This document shows, piece by piece, positions 42,123 to 52,000 of a stretch of DNA of 64,000 nt (positions are counted from its first letter, which is position 1; each line of letters begins with the position of its first letter). Under the pieces are notes generated by a model. That model worked only from the letters and a program-made list of their open reading frames with translations, was not told the DNA's origin and did no database searches. This DNA comes from Desertibaculum subflavum (lineage in GTDB: Bacteria; Pseudomonadota; Alphaproteobacteria; Ferrovibrionales; Ferrovibrionaceae): positions 27,610 to 91,609 of the forward strand of contig QOZS01000004.1 of NCBI GenBank assembly GCA_003576705.1, read 5' to 3'. Made by a program: the position numbers and the translations under genes.

Positions 42123-44293
42123 GGTTCGTCCGGATCCTTCTCCGTATTCTCTTGGGCGCCGGTCCAGGGCCGACGGCCGCGCTCGCGATTGACCGTCCTC
42201 AGGTCGAGCGTGCCGTCCGATCGTAAACGAATGGCATGCGCCCCCTCACGCGCCAGATCGGCGCGGTCGATCACATGCCGCGCGGCGGCGCAGCGGCCCT
42301 CGACCGGGAAGGTGGCGATGACCAGATCGGCGCGGCGGCAATCCTCGTCCACGTCCGCAGGGCCGCGCGGCAGCGCCACCAGCCAGCCGTCGTAGCGCCA
42401 GAGGCAGGCCGTCGCATCGCAGCGCAGGCGGCCGTCGGCGCTCGGCCCCTGTCTCGGAAATGTGGTTCGCGGCACCTCCCCGTCGCGCCGCGCCCAGGCG
42501 GTGGTGACGGCGCGGCCCGCCCGGCCGCTGGAAACGAGCAGGTCACCTTCGCCTCCGCGCAGGGCAACCACGCGGCCCGAGCCGTCGATGCGGATGTCCG
42601 GCCGGTCAGGCCAGCCGAGTGGGACCAGTGCGGCAACCAGCCCGGCCAGGCCCCACCAGCGCCAGCCGGTGCGCCAGATACAGAGCCATAGCCCGCCCGC
42701 CGTCATCGCCAGCAGCGACCAGAGCGGCAAGGCGGCATAGCTGGTCGAGGCGAGCGGCCAGCCGGCGATCCATTGCGCCACCCAGAGCAGCGCCTCGATG
42801 CCCCATCCCATCGGCGTGAGAGCGAGATGCTCGAGGCCGAACGGCATCAGCACAAAGGCAATGACCGCGAGCGGCATGATCCAGAACGCGGTCAAGGGAT
42901 CGACGATCAGATTGGCGATCACGCCATAGTGGACGAAGCGGTTGAAATGCCAGAGCGCGTAGAGGCCGGAGGCGGTGCCGGCGATCAGCGAGGTGAGGGC
43001 GATGCCGCCGATCCAGAAACTCGCCTTGGCGAGCCACCCGGCGCGGCGGCGGCGCGCGGCGAGCCAGGGCGCGGCATGCTCGAAGGCGGCGATCAGTGCC
43101 ACCACGGCGGCGAAGGACATCTGGAAGCTCGCTTCCAGCAACGCATCCGGCTGCACCACCAGGACCACCAGCGCGGCCAGCGCGACCAGGCGCATGGAGA
43201 GCGCGGAGCGGTCCAGCATGACCGCGATCAGCACGACGGCCGTCATCAGGAAGGCGCGCTGGGTCGGCACCGCGGCGCCGGAGACCAGCATATAGGCGAA
43301 GGCGCCGGCGAGCGCGGCCGCCGCGGCGATCTTCTTGATCGGCCAGCGCAGCGCCACCCATTCGATGGCGGCGAGCGCGAAGCGGGTTCCGAAGAACAGG
43401 ATGCCGGCGACCAGCGCGAGATGCAGGCCGGAGATCGAGAGCAGATGCGCGAGGCCCGAAAGCTGCATCGCCGTGTTGACCTCGTCGGGGATGCCGCTCC
43501 GCTCGCCGGTCATCAGCGCGGCGGCGATGGCGCCGGCGGGGCCGGGCAGCGCGCGTTCGATGCGGTCGGTCAGGTCGGCCTGCCAGCGACGCAGCATCAG
43601 GATCGGCTCGAAGCCGGGCGTGGCCATCGGCCGCGCGGCACGGACCTCGCTCACCGCAAAGCCGAGACCGCCGAGCTGGCGATAGAAGGCATAGCGGGCG
43701 AAGTCGAACCCGCCGGGCTCATAGGGTGCGCCGGGCGGCGACAGCACGGCGCGCAACCGGATCCAGGCGCCGATCGCCGGCGCCGCCTCGCCCGGCTTCA
43801 GGGTAATGCGGGCGCGCGCCGGCGTGTCAGCCGGATCGTGGCGCCAGATCGAGACGTGATCGAGCGTGACGCGAAAGCCGCGCTCGGTCCGGTCGGTATC
43901 GACCACACGACCGATCACCGTGGCGGGGCCGACGCGTTCGGCGAGCACCGGCGCCGCGACCCGGTCGGTGCGCCAGGTCGCGAGACAGAGTCCGGCGGCG
44001 ATCAAGGTGCCGGCCAGCGCCGGCACCAGCAGCCAGGATCGCGCGCGGCCGAGCCAGGCCACCACCGCGCACAGGCCCGCGAGCACCAGCCCGACCTGCC
44101 GCGGCGGCTCGCTCGGCAGTGCAAAGTAGAGGCCGATGCCGAGACCGATGGCGACCGGCATCCACAGCGCCCAGCGCTCGCGCTCGGCCGCCAGCCGCTC
44201 GGCCAGCGCGGGCGGCATGAACGAAGCGCGAACCCCGTGGGCCCAGAGCAGCGTCGCTTTCGTCGCGGCCGCTGCTCGATGCCCCCAGGTCAC
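42119..44293 (-). CDS. comEC: ComEC/Rec2 family DNA-uptake channel protein
   Basis: Inner-membrane DNA channel for natural transformation (724 residues). After two to three N-terminal TMs there is the ComEC N-terminal beta domain (DUF4131, about 90-200: VIGRVVDTDRTERGFRVTLDHVSI), then the Competence domain (about 240-520) with ALMTGERSGIPDEVNTAMQLSGLAHLLSISGLHLALVAG, its signature. C-terminal part (WPDRPDIRIDGSGRVVALRGGEGDLLVSSG) is the short alphaproteobacterial tail lacking the metallo-hydrolase domain. Starts: GTG 44293 or ATG 44218 (MPPALAERL). No pilus or other com genes are in view. Confidence 0.88.
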   Translation of the reverse strand: MTWGHRAAAATKATLLWAHGVRASFMPPALAERLAAERERWALWMPVAIGLGIGLYFALPSEPPRQVGLVLAGLCAVVAWLGRARSWLLVPALAGTLIAAGLCLATWRTDRVAAPVLAERVGPATVIGRVVDTDRTERGFRVTLDHVSIWRHDPADTPARARITLKPGEAAPAIGAWIRLRAVLSPPGAPYEPGGFDFARYAFYRQLGGLGFAVSEVRAARPMATPGFEPILMLRRWQADLTDRIERALPGPAGAIAAALMTGERSGIPDEVNTAMQLSGLAHLLSISGLHLALVAGILFFGTRFALAAIEWVALRWPIKKIAAAAALAGAFAYMLVSGAAVPTQRAFLMTAVVLIAVMLDRSALSMRLVALAALVVLVVQPDALLEASFQMSFAAVVALIAAFEHAAPWLAARRRRAGWLAKASFWIGGIALTSLIAGTASGLYALWHFNRFVHYGVIANLIVDPLTAFWIMPLAVIAFVLMPFGLEHLALTPMGWGIEALLWVAQWIAGWPLASTSYAALPLWSLLAMTAGGLWLCIWRTGWRWWGLAGLVAALVPLGWPDRPDIRIDGSGRVVALRGGEGDLLVSSGRAGRAVTTAWARRDGEVPRTTFPRQGPSADGRLRCDATACLWRYDGWLVALPRGPADVDEDCRRADLVIATFPVEGRCAAARHVIDRADLAREGAHAIRLRSDGTLDLRTVNRERGRRPWTGAQENTEKDPDEP

Positions 44294-44296
44294 GCC

Positions 44297-44325
44297 TTGC
44301 TGTCCGATCCGCTTGCCTGTGCTAG
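44297..44325 (+). promoter_or_regulatory. Possible gltX promoter
   Basis: TTGCTG (44297-44302), 17 bases, TGCTAG (44320-44325), 42 bases before the gltX start and divergent from comEC. The -10 is far from the E. coli consensus, though GTGCTAGA-like elements recur upstream of genes in this window. Confidence 0.35.
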
Positions 44326-44367
44326 AGGAGCGCCCGTTGTCCTCCTTCCACAGCTTAGACTTTCTAA

Positions 44368-45768
44368 ATGTCCGTCGTCGTCCGTTTCGCCCCCTCGCCC
44401 ACCGGCTTCCTCCATATCGGGGGCGGCCGCACGGCCCTGTTCAACTGGCTGTTCGCCCGCCATCACGGCGGCACCTTCCGGCTGCGCATCGAGGATACCG
44501 ATCGCGCGCGCTCGACCGAGGCGGCGATCGACGCGATCTTCGACGGGCTGAAGTGGCTCGGCCTCGACTGGGACGATGAAGTCGTCTTCCAGTTCGCGCG
44601 CATGGCCCGCCATGCCGAGGTGGCGCGCGCGATGCTCGCCAACGGGCAGGCCTATCGCTGCTACTGCACGCCGGAAGAGCTGGAGGCGAAGCGCGCCGAG
44701 GCCAAGGCCGCCGGCAAGGTCTGGCGTTATGACGGCATCTGGCGCGACCGCGATCCGAAGGACGCGCCGGCCGGCGTGCAGCCCGTCATCCGCTTCAAGG
44801 CGCCGCGCGAAGGCTCGACCACGATCGACGACCTGGTGCAGGGCGAGGTGACGGTGGCGAACCAGGAGCTCGACGATCTCGTCATCCTGCGCGCCGACGG
44901 CACGCCGACCTATAATTTCTCCGTCGTGGTTGACGACCACGACATGGGCATCACCCATGTCATCCGCGGCGACGACCACCTGACCAACGCGTTCCGGCAG
45001 ACCCAACTCTACCTGGCCGCCGGCTTCGCGCTGCCCGAATTCGCCCATATCCCGCTGATCCACGGGCCGGACGGCGCCAAGCTTTCCAAGCGGCACGGCG
45101 CGCTCGGCGTCGATGCCTATCGCGATATGGGCTATCTGCCGGAGGCGATGCGGAACTACCTGCTGCGCCTCGGCTGGTCACATGGCGACGACGAGGTGAT
45201 CTCGACCGAGCAGGCGATCGAATGGTTCGGGCTCGACCATGTCGGGCGTTCGCCGTCGCGCTTCGACTTCGACAAGCTCGCGCATCTGAACGGCGTCTAT
45301 ATCCGCCAGGCCGACAACGCGCGCCTGGTCGAGATGGTGATCCCGCGGCTCGCCGCGCTGGCCGGCGGCCACCTGCCGGCGGCGACGCCGGACCGGCTGC
45401 TCGCCCTGATGGCGCCGTTGAAGGAACGCGCCAAGACCCTGCAGGACCTGGCGCAGGCCGCTCTGTTCCTGGCCGAGCACCGGCCGCTGCAGCCGGATGC
45501 GGGCGCGGCGAAGCTGCTGCAGGAGGCCGGCGCCGATCTGGTCGGCGCCATCCACGATGCGCTCAACCCGGTGACCGACTGGACCGCGCCGGCGACCGAG
45601 GCGGCGATCCGCGCGCTGGTGGAGGCCAAGGGCCTGAAGCTCGGCAAGGTGGCGCAGCCGCTGCGTGCCGCGCTGACCGGCCGCACCGTCTCGCCGCCGA
45701 TCTTCGACGTGCTGGCGGCGCTGGGACGCGACGAGAGCCTCGGCCGCCTGCAGGACGCGGCGAAGTAG
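44368..45768 (+). CDS. gltX: Glutamyl-tRNA synthetase
   Basis: Charges tRNA-Glu (466 residues, class Ic). The HIGH-type motif is [21 protein letters not shown] (residues 7-27), the KMSKS-type motif [13 protein letters not shown] (about 235-247). [37 protein letters not shown] and [17 protein letters not shown] are all conserved. The C-terminal anticodon-binding helical domain is complete. The comEC-gltX divergence is common in alphaproteobacteria. Confidence 0.96.
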   Translation: MSVVVRFAPSPTGFLHIGGGRTALFNWLFARHHGGTFRLRIEDTDRARSTEAAIDAIFDGLKWLGLDWDDEVVFQFARMARHAEVARAMLANGQAYRCYCTPEELEAKRAEAKAAGKVWRYDGIWRDRDPKDAPAGVQPVIRFKAPREGSTTIDDLVQGEVTVANQELDDLVILRADGTPTYNFSVVVDDHDMGITHVIRGDDHLTNAFRQTQLYLAAGFALPEFAHIPLIHGPDGAKLSKRHGALGVDAYRDMGYLPEAMRNYLLRLGWSHGDDEVISTEQAIEWFGLDHVGRSPSRFDFDKLAHLNGVYIRQADNARLVEMVIPRLAALAGGHLPAATPDRLLALMAPLKERAKTLQDLAQAALFLAEHRPLQPDAGAAKLLQEAGADLVGAIHDALNPVTDWTAPATEAAIRALVEAKGLKLGKVAQPLRAALTGRTVSPPIFDVLAALGRDESLGRLQDAAK

Positions 45769-45779
45769 ACCCCTCGGCT

Positions 45780-46931
45780 CTAGATCAACCCGCGCGCATC
45801 GACCGGCCAGAGGGCGACCAGCTTGTCGCCGTCCATGACGTGGAACTCGTCGTAGAGGTTGACGGTCGGGTCGCAATGCGGCGTCAGGCATTCGACCGCG
45901 TCGCCGACCGCGAGCGGCTTCGCGCCCTTCGGCAGGTCGATGCGGCCGAACTCGTCGCCCCAGGGGCGATAGGTGGCGCCTTCCGGCGCGCCGCGATAGA
46001 GGCGCGGCACCGGCCCGTCGGTGGCGAAGCGCTTCAGGCCGGCATCCGTGGTGGCGATATCGGGGTGGTTGGCGGTGATCACCGTGGCGCGCACGAAGAG
46101 CGCCGGCTCGAAGGGCTGCGCATTGCTGCCGGGGCGGAGCCGGCAGCGGTCGTAATCGACATCCATGAAGATGTAGGAGCCGGCCTGGATCTCGGTGAAC
46201 GGCGAGTCCGGTAGCGTGTCGATGAAATGGCTGCCGGTGCCGCCGCCGGTGACCAGCTCGCATTTCAATCCGCGCTCGGCGAGGCCGTCGACGGCGGCCT
46301 TCAGCTCGGCATGCAGCTTCAGGCCCTGCGCCTCACGCTCCTCGTAGGTCGCGACATGCTGCAGCGGCCCGGCATAGGCCTGGATCCCTCGGAAGCGGAT
46401 GCCGTCATGCGCGGTGAGATCGCCGGCCAGCGCGAAGGCATGCGCGGCATCGGCGACGCCGGTGCGCTGGTTGCCGAGCGCGTAGTCCACCAGCACACGC
46501 ACCGGCCGGCCGAGCCTGCGCCCGATTTCGGCCAGCGCGGGCGCGGCGGCGGGATTGTCGGCCGTCACCGTCAGATCGGCGCCAGCGGCGAGCAGGGCTT
46601 CCAACCGGCGCAGCCGCTGGACGGTGGCGATCGGCGTGCAGAGCAGGATGCCAGGGATGCCGGCGCGGGCCAGCACCTCGGCCTCCGCAATCGTCGCGCA
46701 GCAGATGCCGCGGGCGCCCGCGGCGACCTGCCGGCGGGCGATCTCGACCGACTTATGGGTCTTGAAATGCGGCCGGACGCCGCGGCCGCGCGCGGCCACG
46801 AAGGCCGCCATGGCGGCAATGTTGCGCTCCAGCGCCGGCAGGTCGATCAAAAGCGCGGGCGTGGCGAGGCGGACCCTGGCATCGGCCTGGCCGATCAGGG
46901 CGGCATTCGGGTGGCGGGCGGGATCGAACAT
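45780..46931 (-). CDS. DSD1/D-threonine aldolase-like PLP enzyme
   Basis: Fold-type III PLP enzyme (383 residues from ATG 46931, MFDPARHPNAALIG). PHFKTHKSVEIARRQVAAGARGICCATIAEAEVL holds the PLP-binding Lys, followed by the barrel (VLVDYALGNQRTGV, GIQAYAGPLQHV, LVTGGGTGSH). The C-terminal ECLTPHCDPTVNLYDEFHV carries the His and Cys that bind metal in D-serine dehydratase/D-threonine aldolase (DSD1). It thus degrades a D-3-hydroxy amino acid such as D-threonine or D-serine; which one is not decidable. Confidence 0.85.
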   Translation of the reverse strand: MFDPARHPNAALIGQADARVRLATPALLIDLPALERNIAAMAAFVAARGRGVRPHFKTHKSVEIARRQVAAGARGICCATIAEAEVLARAGIPGILLCTPIATVQRLRRLEALLAAGADLTVTADNPAAAPALAEIGRRLGRPVRVLVDYALGNQRTGVADAAHAFALAGDLTAHDGIRFRGIQAYAGPLQHVATYEEREAQGLKLHAELKAAVDGLAERGLKCELVTGGGTGSHFIDTLPDSPFTEIQAGSYIFMDVDYDRCRLRPGSNAQPFEPALFVRATVITANHPDIATTDAGLKRFATDGPVPRLYRGAPEGATYRPWGDEFGRIDLPKGAKPLAVGDAVECLTPHCDPTVNLYDEFHVMDGDKLVALWPVDARGLI

Positions 46932-47002
46932 GGGGGCGGAGGCTAGGCGGAGCGGGCATGTTGGGGCAAGCTCCACCGCCGCAACCCTGGGGAGCCTGCA
47001 AC

Positions 47003-47617
47003 GTGATCCTGATCGGCCGCTACCTCTCGCCCTTTGTCCGCCGCGTGGCGGTTTCGCTCCAGCTCGCCGGGCTGAGCTATGAGCACCGGGCGCTGTCGAC
47101 CGTCGACGACCTGGCCGAGGTGAAGAAGCTCAACCCGCTCGGCCGCGTCCCCGCCCTGGTGCTGGACGATGGCGAAGTTCTGGTCGATTCGAATGCCATC
47201 CTCGACCATGTCGACGAGATGGCCGGCCCATCGCGCGCCCTGCTGCCGGCAGCCGGCAAGCCGCGGCGCCAGGCGCTGCAGGCGGTCGGGCTCGGCCTCG
47301 GCGTGCTGGAGAAGGGCGTCGCCGCGGTCTACGAGCGCACCAAGCGGCCGAAAGAGCTGATCCACGCGCCGTGGCGCGACCAGCTCGACGGCCAGGTCAA
47401 GGACGGCCTCGCGGCGCTGGAGCGCATGCTGGGCGACCGCACATGGTTCGGCGGCGCCAAGCCGAACCAGGCGGATGTCACCGCTGTCGTCGGCTTCGAC
47501 TTTCTCGGCCGCATGCTGCCCGGCGTGGTCGAGAAGGGCGCCTGGCCGCGCCTGGAAGCGCTGGTCAGGCTGGCCGACGCGCTGCCCGCCTTCGCCGACA
47601 CCAAGCCCAAGGCCTGA
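47003..47617 (+). CDS. Glutathione S-transferase family protein
   Basis: Thioredoxin-like/GST fold protein of 204 residues. N-terminal domain: [72 protein letters not shown], with the cis-Pro in RVPALV and the SNA (E/SNAI) glutathione-contact motif; C-terminal helical domain includes [21 protein letters not shown] (N-capping motif). GTG 47003 is preceded by GGGGAG. The substrate is unknown. A UPF0060 gene follows immediately. Confidence 0.88.
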   Translation: MILIGRYLSPFVRRVAVSLQLAGLSYEHRALSTVDDLAEVKKLNPLGRVPALVLDDGEVLVDSNAILDHVDEMAGPSRALLPAAGKPRRQALQAVGLGLGVLEKGVAAVYERTKRPKELIHAPWRDQLDGQVKDGLAALERMLGDRTWFGGAKPNQADVTAVVGFDFLGRMLPGVVEKGAWPRLEALVRLADALPAFADTKPKA

Positions 47618-47621
47618 CACC

Positions 47622-47948
47622 GTGCGGTCAGCCCTGGTCTTCGCCGGCGCGGCCACGGCGGAGATCGCCGGCTGCTTCGCCTTCTGGGCCTGGATGCGGC
47701 TCGGCAAGCCGGTCTGGTGGCTGGTTCCTGGCATCGCCTCGCTGATGCTGTTTGCTTGGCTGCTTACGCTGGCCGAGAGCACGGCGGCGGGCCGCGCCTT
47801 TGCCGCCTATGGCGGGGTCTACATCGCCGCCTCGCTGGTCTGGCTCTGGGCGGTGGAGGGCTTCCGCCCGGACCGCTACGACCTTGCCGGCGCCGCCATC
47901 TGCCTGGTCGGCGCCGGTGTAATCCTGTGGGCCCCGCGCAGCGCCTAA
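47622..47948 (+). CDS. UPF0060 (YnfA-like) small membrane protein
   Basis: Four-span membrane protein of 108 residues (GTG start, 4 bases after the GST stop). [47 protein letters not shown] and [42 protein letters not shown] are the standard UPF0060 sequence, including the Glu in TAEIAGC. The family is related to small multidrug-resistance proteins; its transport role is poorly defined. Its stop overlaps that of the convergent dctM. Confidence 0.92.
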   Translation: MRSALVFAGAATAEIAGCFAFWAWMRLGKPVWWLVPGIASLMLFAWLLTLAESTAAGRAFAAYGGVYIAASLVWLWAVEGFRPDRYDLAGAAICLVGAGVILWAPRSA

Positions 47949-49327
47949 TCCAGGAGGCCAGTGACGCGCGGCAGCCAGAGCGAGAGGCCGGGGAACCAAA
48001 GGCAGAGAATCAGCCCGACCACCTGCAGGATGACGAACGGCGTCATGCCGCGATAGACGTCGGTCATGGTGACGCCGGGCGGCACGGTGCCGCGCATGTA
48101 AAACAGCGTGGCGCCGAAGGGCGGTGTCATGAAGGCGGTCTGCAGGTTGACCGCGACCAGCGTCGCGAACCACGGCATGAACCAGTTCGCCTGGCCGATA
48201 TGGTCGGAAAAGTCGAGCCTGGCCAGGATCGGATAGAACACCGGCAGCACGATCAGGCAGATCTCGATCCACTCGAACGGAAAGCCGAGCAGGAAGATCA
48301 GCACCATCACGAAGATCAGGATCTCCCATTTGGTGTCGATGCCGAAGCCGGCCAAGGTGCTCAGCATCAGCTCGTCGCCGCCGAGCACGCGGAACACGTA
48401 GGAGAATCCGGTGGCGCCGAGGAAGATCAGGAACACCAGGCCATTGGCGCGGCAGGCGTTACGGATCGCGTCCTGCACCATGCGCCAGTTGAGGCAGCCG
48501 TTCATCCACGCGATCAGCAGCGAGCCGAGCACGCCGACGCCGGCGCTTTCCGTCGCGGTGGCGAAACCGGCGAAGATGGCGCCGAGCACGACGACCATGA
48601 GGAAGGTCATGGGGAACAGGCCGTGCCACATCTCGCGCCAGAACTCGGTCCGCGTCTGGGTCAGGGCCTCCGGCGGCAAGGGCGGCGCCACCTCGGGCTT
48701 CAGCATGGAATAGCCGACGATGTAGGCGAGGTAGAGGCCGGAGAGCACGAAGCCCGGGATGGTCGCCGCGGCGAACAGCGCGCCAGCCGAGGTCGACAGC
48801 ATCTCGCCCATCACCACGATCATGATCGAGGGCGGGATCAGGATGCCGAGTGTGCCGGCGGACGCGATGGTCCCGATCGACAGTCGGACGTCGTAGCCCC
48901 GCCCCAGCATCTGCGGCAGCGCGATCAGCGACAGCAGCACCACCGAGGCGCCGACCACGCCGATCGGCGCCGCCAAGATGGTGCCCATCACCATGACGGC
49001 GACCGCGAGCGCGCCGGGCACGCGCTTGAGCAGGATCTGCGTCGCCATCAGCATGTCCTTGGCCGACCCGCTGCGCTCCAGCACCGTGCCCATCAGGATG
49101 AACATCGGGATCGAAGTCAGGACGGGATCGACCGCGACGCCGCCCCACATGCGCAGCACGATGTTGGTCAACCCCTGAATCGGGAACACGCCGAGCGACC
49201 AGCCGAGCAGGCCGAAGAACAATCCGGTACCACCGAGCACGAAGGCGACCGGATAGCCGCAGAAGATGACGATGAACATCGCGATGAACATGATCAGCGC
49301 GAGATGTTCGGCGAGCCAGTCCAGCAT
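47945..49327 (-). CDS. dctM: TRAP transporter large permease, second copy (DctM)
   Basis: 460-residue DctM with about twelve spans, last gene of a six-gene TRAP operon. [24 protein letters not shown] start, [110 protein letters not shown]. Clearly paralogous to the dctM two genes upstream. Together with the adjacent dctQ it forms a QM pair. The long loop [12 protein letters not shown] between spans differs between the paralogues. Confidence 0.93.
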   Translation of the reverse strand: MLDWLAEHLALIMFIAMFIVIFCGYPVAFVLGGTGLFFGLLGWSLGVFPIQGLTNIVLRMWGGVAVDPVLTSIPMFILMGTVLERSGSAKDMLMATQILLKRVPGALAVAVMVMGTILAAPIGVVGASVVLLSLIALPQMLGRGYDVRLSIGTIASAGTLGILIPPSIMIVVMGEMLSTSAGALFAAATIPGFVLSGLYLAYIVGYSMLKPEVAPPLPPEALTQTRTEFWREMWHGLFPMTFLMVVVLGAIFAGFATATESAGVGVLGSLLIAWMNGCLNWRMVQDAIRNACRANGLVFLIFLGATGFSYVFRVLGGDELMLSTLAGFGIDTKWEILIFVMVLIFLLGFPFEWIEICLIVLPVFYPILARLDFSDHIGQANWFMPWFATLVAVNLQTAFMTPPFGATLFYMRGTVPPGVTMTDVYRGMTPFVILQVVGLILCLWFPGLSLWLPRVTGLLD

Positions 49328-49342
49328 CGGCTGTCCCGCCGA

Positions 49343-49912
49343 TCAGACGTCGATGCGGGCGTTGTCGAGCGGCAACGTCACCTCGCGCGCCGCCGCGCCG
49401 CCGAACAGAAAGACGCAGGACTTGATGAACATGCTGAGCACGCCGAGCGGGATCAGCACGATGCCGGCGACGAAGATGCCCTTCAGCACCCAGCGGAACG
49501 GCAGGCCGTTCGGCGCGTCGGAGGATTCACCGATTTCGTAGGCGGTGGCCAGGAAGGGTATCGCGTAGTAGACGCAGACGTAGCAATAGGGGAAGGCGAA
49601 GATCAGGCAGCCGATCACCTCGATCCAGGCCTTGCGGCGCATGTCGAAGTCGGCGGTCATCGAATCGACGCGCGGATGCGCGTTGATCACGTAGTTGTAG
49701 CCCATCCAGCCGCAGAAGATGATCGTGTGCAGGTGCCATTCCAGCTCCTGCAGCCGGGTCGAGGTGAAATACGGGAACTGGAAGCCGGCCTTGCGGGTGA
49801 TGACGTCGGCGATGATCACCGTCATCAGCACCAGCATGAACCAGCCGCTCCAGTCCGCGATCTTCGCCAGCATGGCGTCGATGCCGCGGCTCAGTGCCAG
49901 CAGTCGACGCAT
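49343..49912 (-). CDS. dctQ: TRAP transporter small permease, second copy (DctQ)
   Basis: 189-residue DctQ of the longer keto-acid-type group. It shares MRRLLALSRGIDAMLAKI, DVITRKAGFQFPYFTSTRLQELEWHLHTIIFCGWMGY and ESSDAPNGLPFRWVLKG with its paralogue at 51.3 kb. Four TM spans are visible. It lies 15 bases before its dctM. Confidence 0.92.
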   Translation of the reverse strand: MRRLLALSRGIDAMLAKIADWSGWFMLVLMTVIIADVITRKAGFQFPYFTSTRLQELEWHLHTIIFCGWMGYNYVINAHPRVDSMTADFDMRRKAWIEVIGCLIFAFPYCYVCVYYAIPFLATAYEIGESSDAPNGLPFRWVLKGIFVAGIVLIPLGVLSMFIKSCVFLFGGAAAREVTLPLDNARIDV

Positions 49913-49944
49913 GTCGGCCCGCTTCTGTCAGTGCGGCCCCAGCC

Positions 49945-51327
49945 TCAGTCGAGGAAGCCGACGTACCGCGGCAGCCACAGGATGATTTCGGGCCAGATCA
50001 TGCACACCGCCACCGTGGTCATCTGCAAGGCGACGAAAGGAATGATGCCGCGGTAGATGTGCTGCATGGTGACCGAGGGCGGTACGGTTCCCTTCATGTA
50101 GAACAGCGCGAAGCCGAATGGCGGCGTCAGAAAGGCCGACTGCAGATTGACTGCCACCAGCACCACGAACCAAGCCAGGAAATGCCTGTTTTCATCAATG
50201 TGCGGCTCAAAGTCGATGACCTTCAGGATCGGCGCGAAGATCGGCATCACGATCAGGCAGATCTCCAGCCAGTCGAAGAAAAAGCCCATCAGGAACACCA
50301 GCACCATGACGAAGATCAGGGTCTCCCATCCGGTGTTGATGCCCATGGCCTTGAGTAATTCGGCCACCACGTCGTCGCCGCCGAGCGCACGGAACACGTA
50401 GGAGAACAGCGTCGCGCCGAACACGATGAAGAACACCAGCCCGTTGGTCAGCGCCGCGCTGTCGATCACCTCGCGGATCGTCTTCCAATTGAGCCGCTTG
50501 TTCCACCAAGCGAGCAGCATCGCGCCGATCGAGCCCATGCCGCCCGCCTCGGTCGGCGTGGCGAAGCCGCCGAAGATCGAGCCCAGCACCACCACGATGA
50601 GAAAGGCCGGCGGCAGGAAGCTCTTGAAGATCATGCGCAGGAATTCGGGCGTGGTCTTGGGTCCGATATCCTCGTGCAGCGGCGGCGCGCTCTGCGGCCT
50701 CAAGAACGCGAAGATGCCGATATAGATCAAGAAGATCAGCGACATCAGGACGCCGGGCACGATCGCCGCGGTGAACAAGGTGCCGACCGAGAGCGACATC
50801 AGGTCCGCCATGATCACCAGCATGATCGAGGGCGGAATCAGGATGCCGAGCGTGCCGGCCGAGGCGATGGTGCCGACCGAGAGCTCCTTCGAATAGCCGG
50901 CAGCCAGCATCGGGGGCAGCGCGATCAGGGTCAGCATGATGACCGAGGCGCCGACGATGCCGGTGGTCGCCGCCATGATGGTGCCCATGATGGTGACCGA
51001 CATGGCGAGCCCGCCGGGAATCCGCCGCGTCAGGACCTGCAGCGCCTTCAGCAGCTCGTCCGCCACGCCGGAGCGTTCCAGCATGGTGCCCATGAAGATG
51101 AACATCGGCACCGCGATGAGTACGCCGTTCTGCACCGCCTGGCCCCAGATGCGCGGGATGATGTTGAAGAACTGCACCGGCTGGAACACGTCGAGCAAGA
51201 TGCCGAGTGCGCCGAAGCCGAGCCCGACGCCGCCCAGCACATAGGCGACCGGATAGCCGCAGAACATGATGAAGGTGAGCGCCGCGAACATGACCACCGA
51301 GAGGTGATCGGCAAGCCAATCCCACAT
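49945..51327 (-). CDS. dctM: TRAP transporter large permease, first copy (DctM)
   Basis: 460-residue DctM, about twelve TM spans, same length as the other copy. [152 protein letters not shown]. It follows its dctQ by 15 bases on the same strand. Confidence 0.94.
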   Translation of the reverse strand: MWDWLADHLSVVMFAALTFIMFCGYPVAYVLGGVGLGFGALGILLDVFQPVQFFNIIPRIWGQAVQNGVLIAVPMFIFMGTMLERSGVADELLKALQVLTRRIPGGLAMSVTIMGTIMAATTGIVGASVIMLTLIALPPMLAAGYSKELSVGTIASAGTLGILIPPSIMLVIMADLMSLSVGTLFTAAIVPGVLMSLIFLIYIGIFAFLRPQSAPPLHEDIGPKTTPEFLRMIFKSFLPPAFLIVVVLGSIFGGFATPTEAGGMGSIGAMLLAWWNKRLNWKTIREVIDSAALTNGLVFFIVFGATLFSYVFRALGGDDVVAELLKAMGINTGWETLIFVMVLVFLMGFFFDWLEICLIVMPIFAPILKVIDFEPHIDENRHFLAWFVVLVAVNLQSAFLTPPFGFALFYMKGTVPPSVTMQHIYRGIIPFVALQMTTVAVCMIWPEIILWLPRYVGFLD

Positions 51328-51342
51328 GACCGATCTCCTCCG

Positions 51343-51906
51343 CTACTGGTGCCGGGATGTAGGGCCCTGTGCCTCTCGCGCGAGATCGGCAGGTCCCATC
51401 AGGAAGACGAGTTTGCGGAGAAAGACCGAGATCACGCTGAGCAGCACACCGACCAATGCGACGAACAGGAAGAACTTGATGATCCAGCGATAGGCAAGAC
51501 CGTTCGGCGCGTCCGAGGATTCGTTCTGGAGGAATGAGGTGAGGAAGAAGTCGTACGAGTAGTGAATCGTCACCAAACAATACGGCACCGCGAAGAGGAA
51601 GATGCCGGCGATCTCGAGCCAGGCCTGCGCGCGCGGGCTCAGGCCGGCGATGAAGACATCGATCCTGACATGGACATTGCGCACATAGCAGTAGCCGATC
51701 CAGCCCATGAACAGGACGGCATGCACGTGCCATTCGAGCTCCTGCAGGCGCGTGGAGCCGAACAGCGGCAACTGAAAGCCCGCCTTGCGGGTGACGACGT
51801 CGAAAAAGATCAGACCGATAAGCACCAGAAACAGCCACCCGGTCGCGCGGGCGGCGGCCTCGAGTGCCCGATCGATACCTTGGCTCAGCGCCAGTAAGCC
51901 GCGCAT
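51343..51906 (-). CDS. dctQ: TRAP transporter small permease, first copy (DctQ)
   Basis: 187-residue four-span DctQ: WLFLVLIGLIFFDVVTRKAGFQLPLFGSTRLQELEWHVHAVLFMGWIGYCYVRNVHVRIDVF, followed by ESSDAPNGLAYRWIIKF. The LQELEWHxHxxxF motif is typical of the alpha-keto-acid/chloroaromatic branch of TRAP transporters. The GAAGGGGG before its ATG is only a moderate SD. It is preceded by the two dctP genes. Confidence 0.93.
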   Translation of the reverse strand: MRGLLALSQGIDRALEAAARATGWLFLVLIGLIFFDVVTRKAGFQLPLFGSTRLQELEWHVHAVLFMGWIGYCYVRNVHVRIDVFIAGLSPRAQAWLEIAGIFLFAVPYCLVTIHYSYDFFLTSFLQNESSDAPNGLAYRWIIKFFLFVALVGVLLSVISVFLRKLVFLMGPADLAREAQGPTSRHQ

Positions 51907-52000
51907 CGTACCCCCTTCATGCAGCCTGAGCCGCGGACGCGGCCGGCGTGGCGAGATTCCACGCCGGCCGGTCTCGCTGCGCCTCCCCCTCGTTACATTC

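Noticed and set aside
38583..42395. A 1270-codon open frame on the plus strand, antisense to the dehydrogenase and cyclase genes
   Set aside because: It reads as low-complexity Arg/Ala/Gly/His-rich text without any domain, and the reverse strand encodes two complete recognised enzymes. It is a GC-rich shadow frame.
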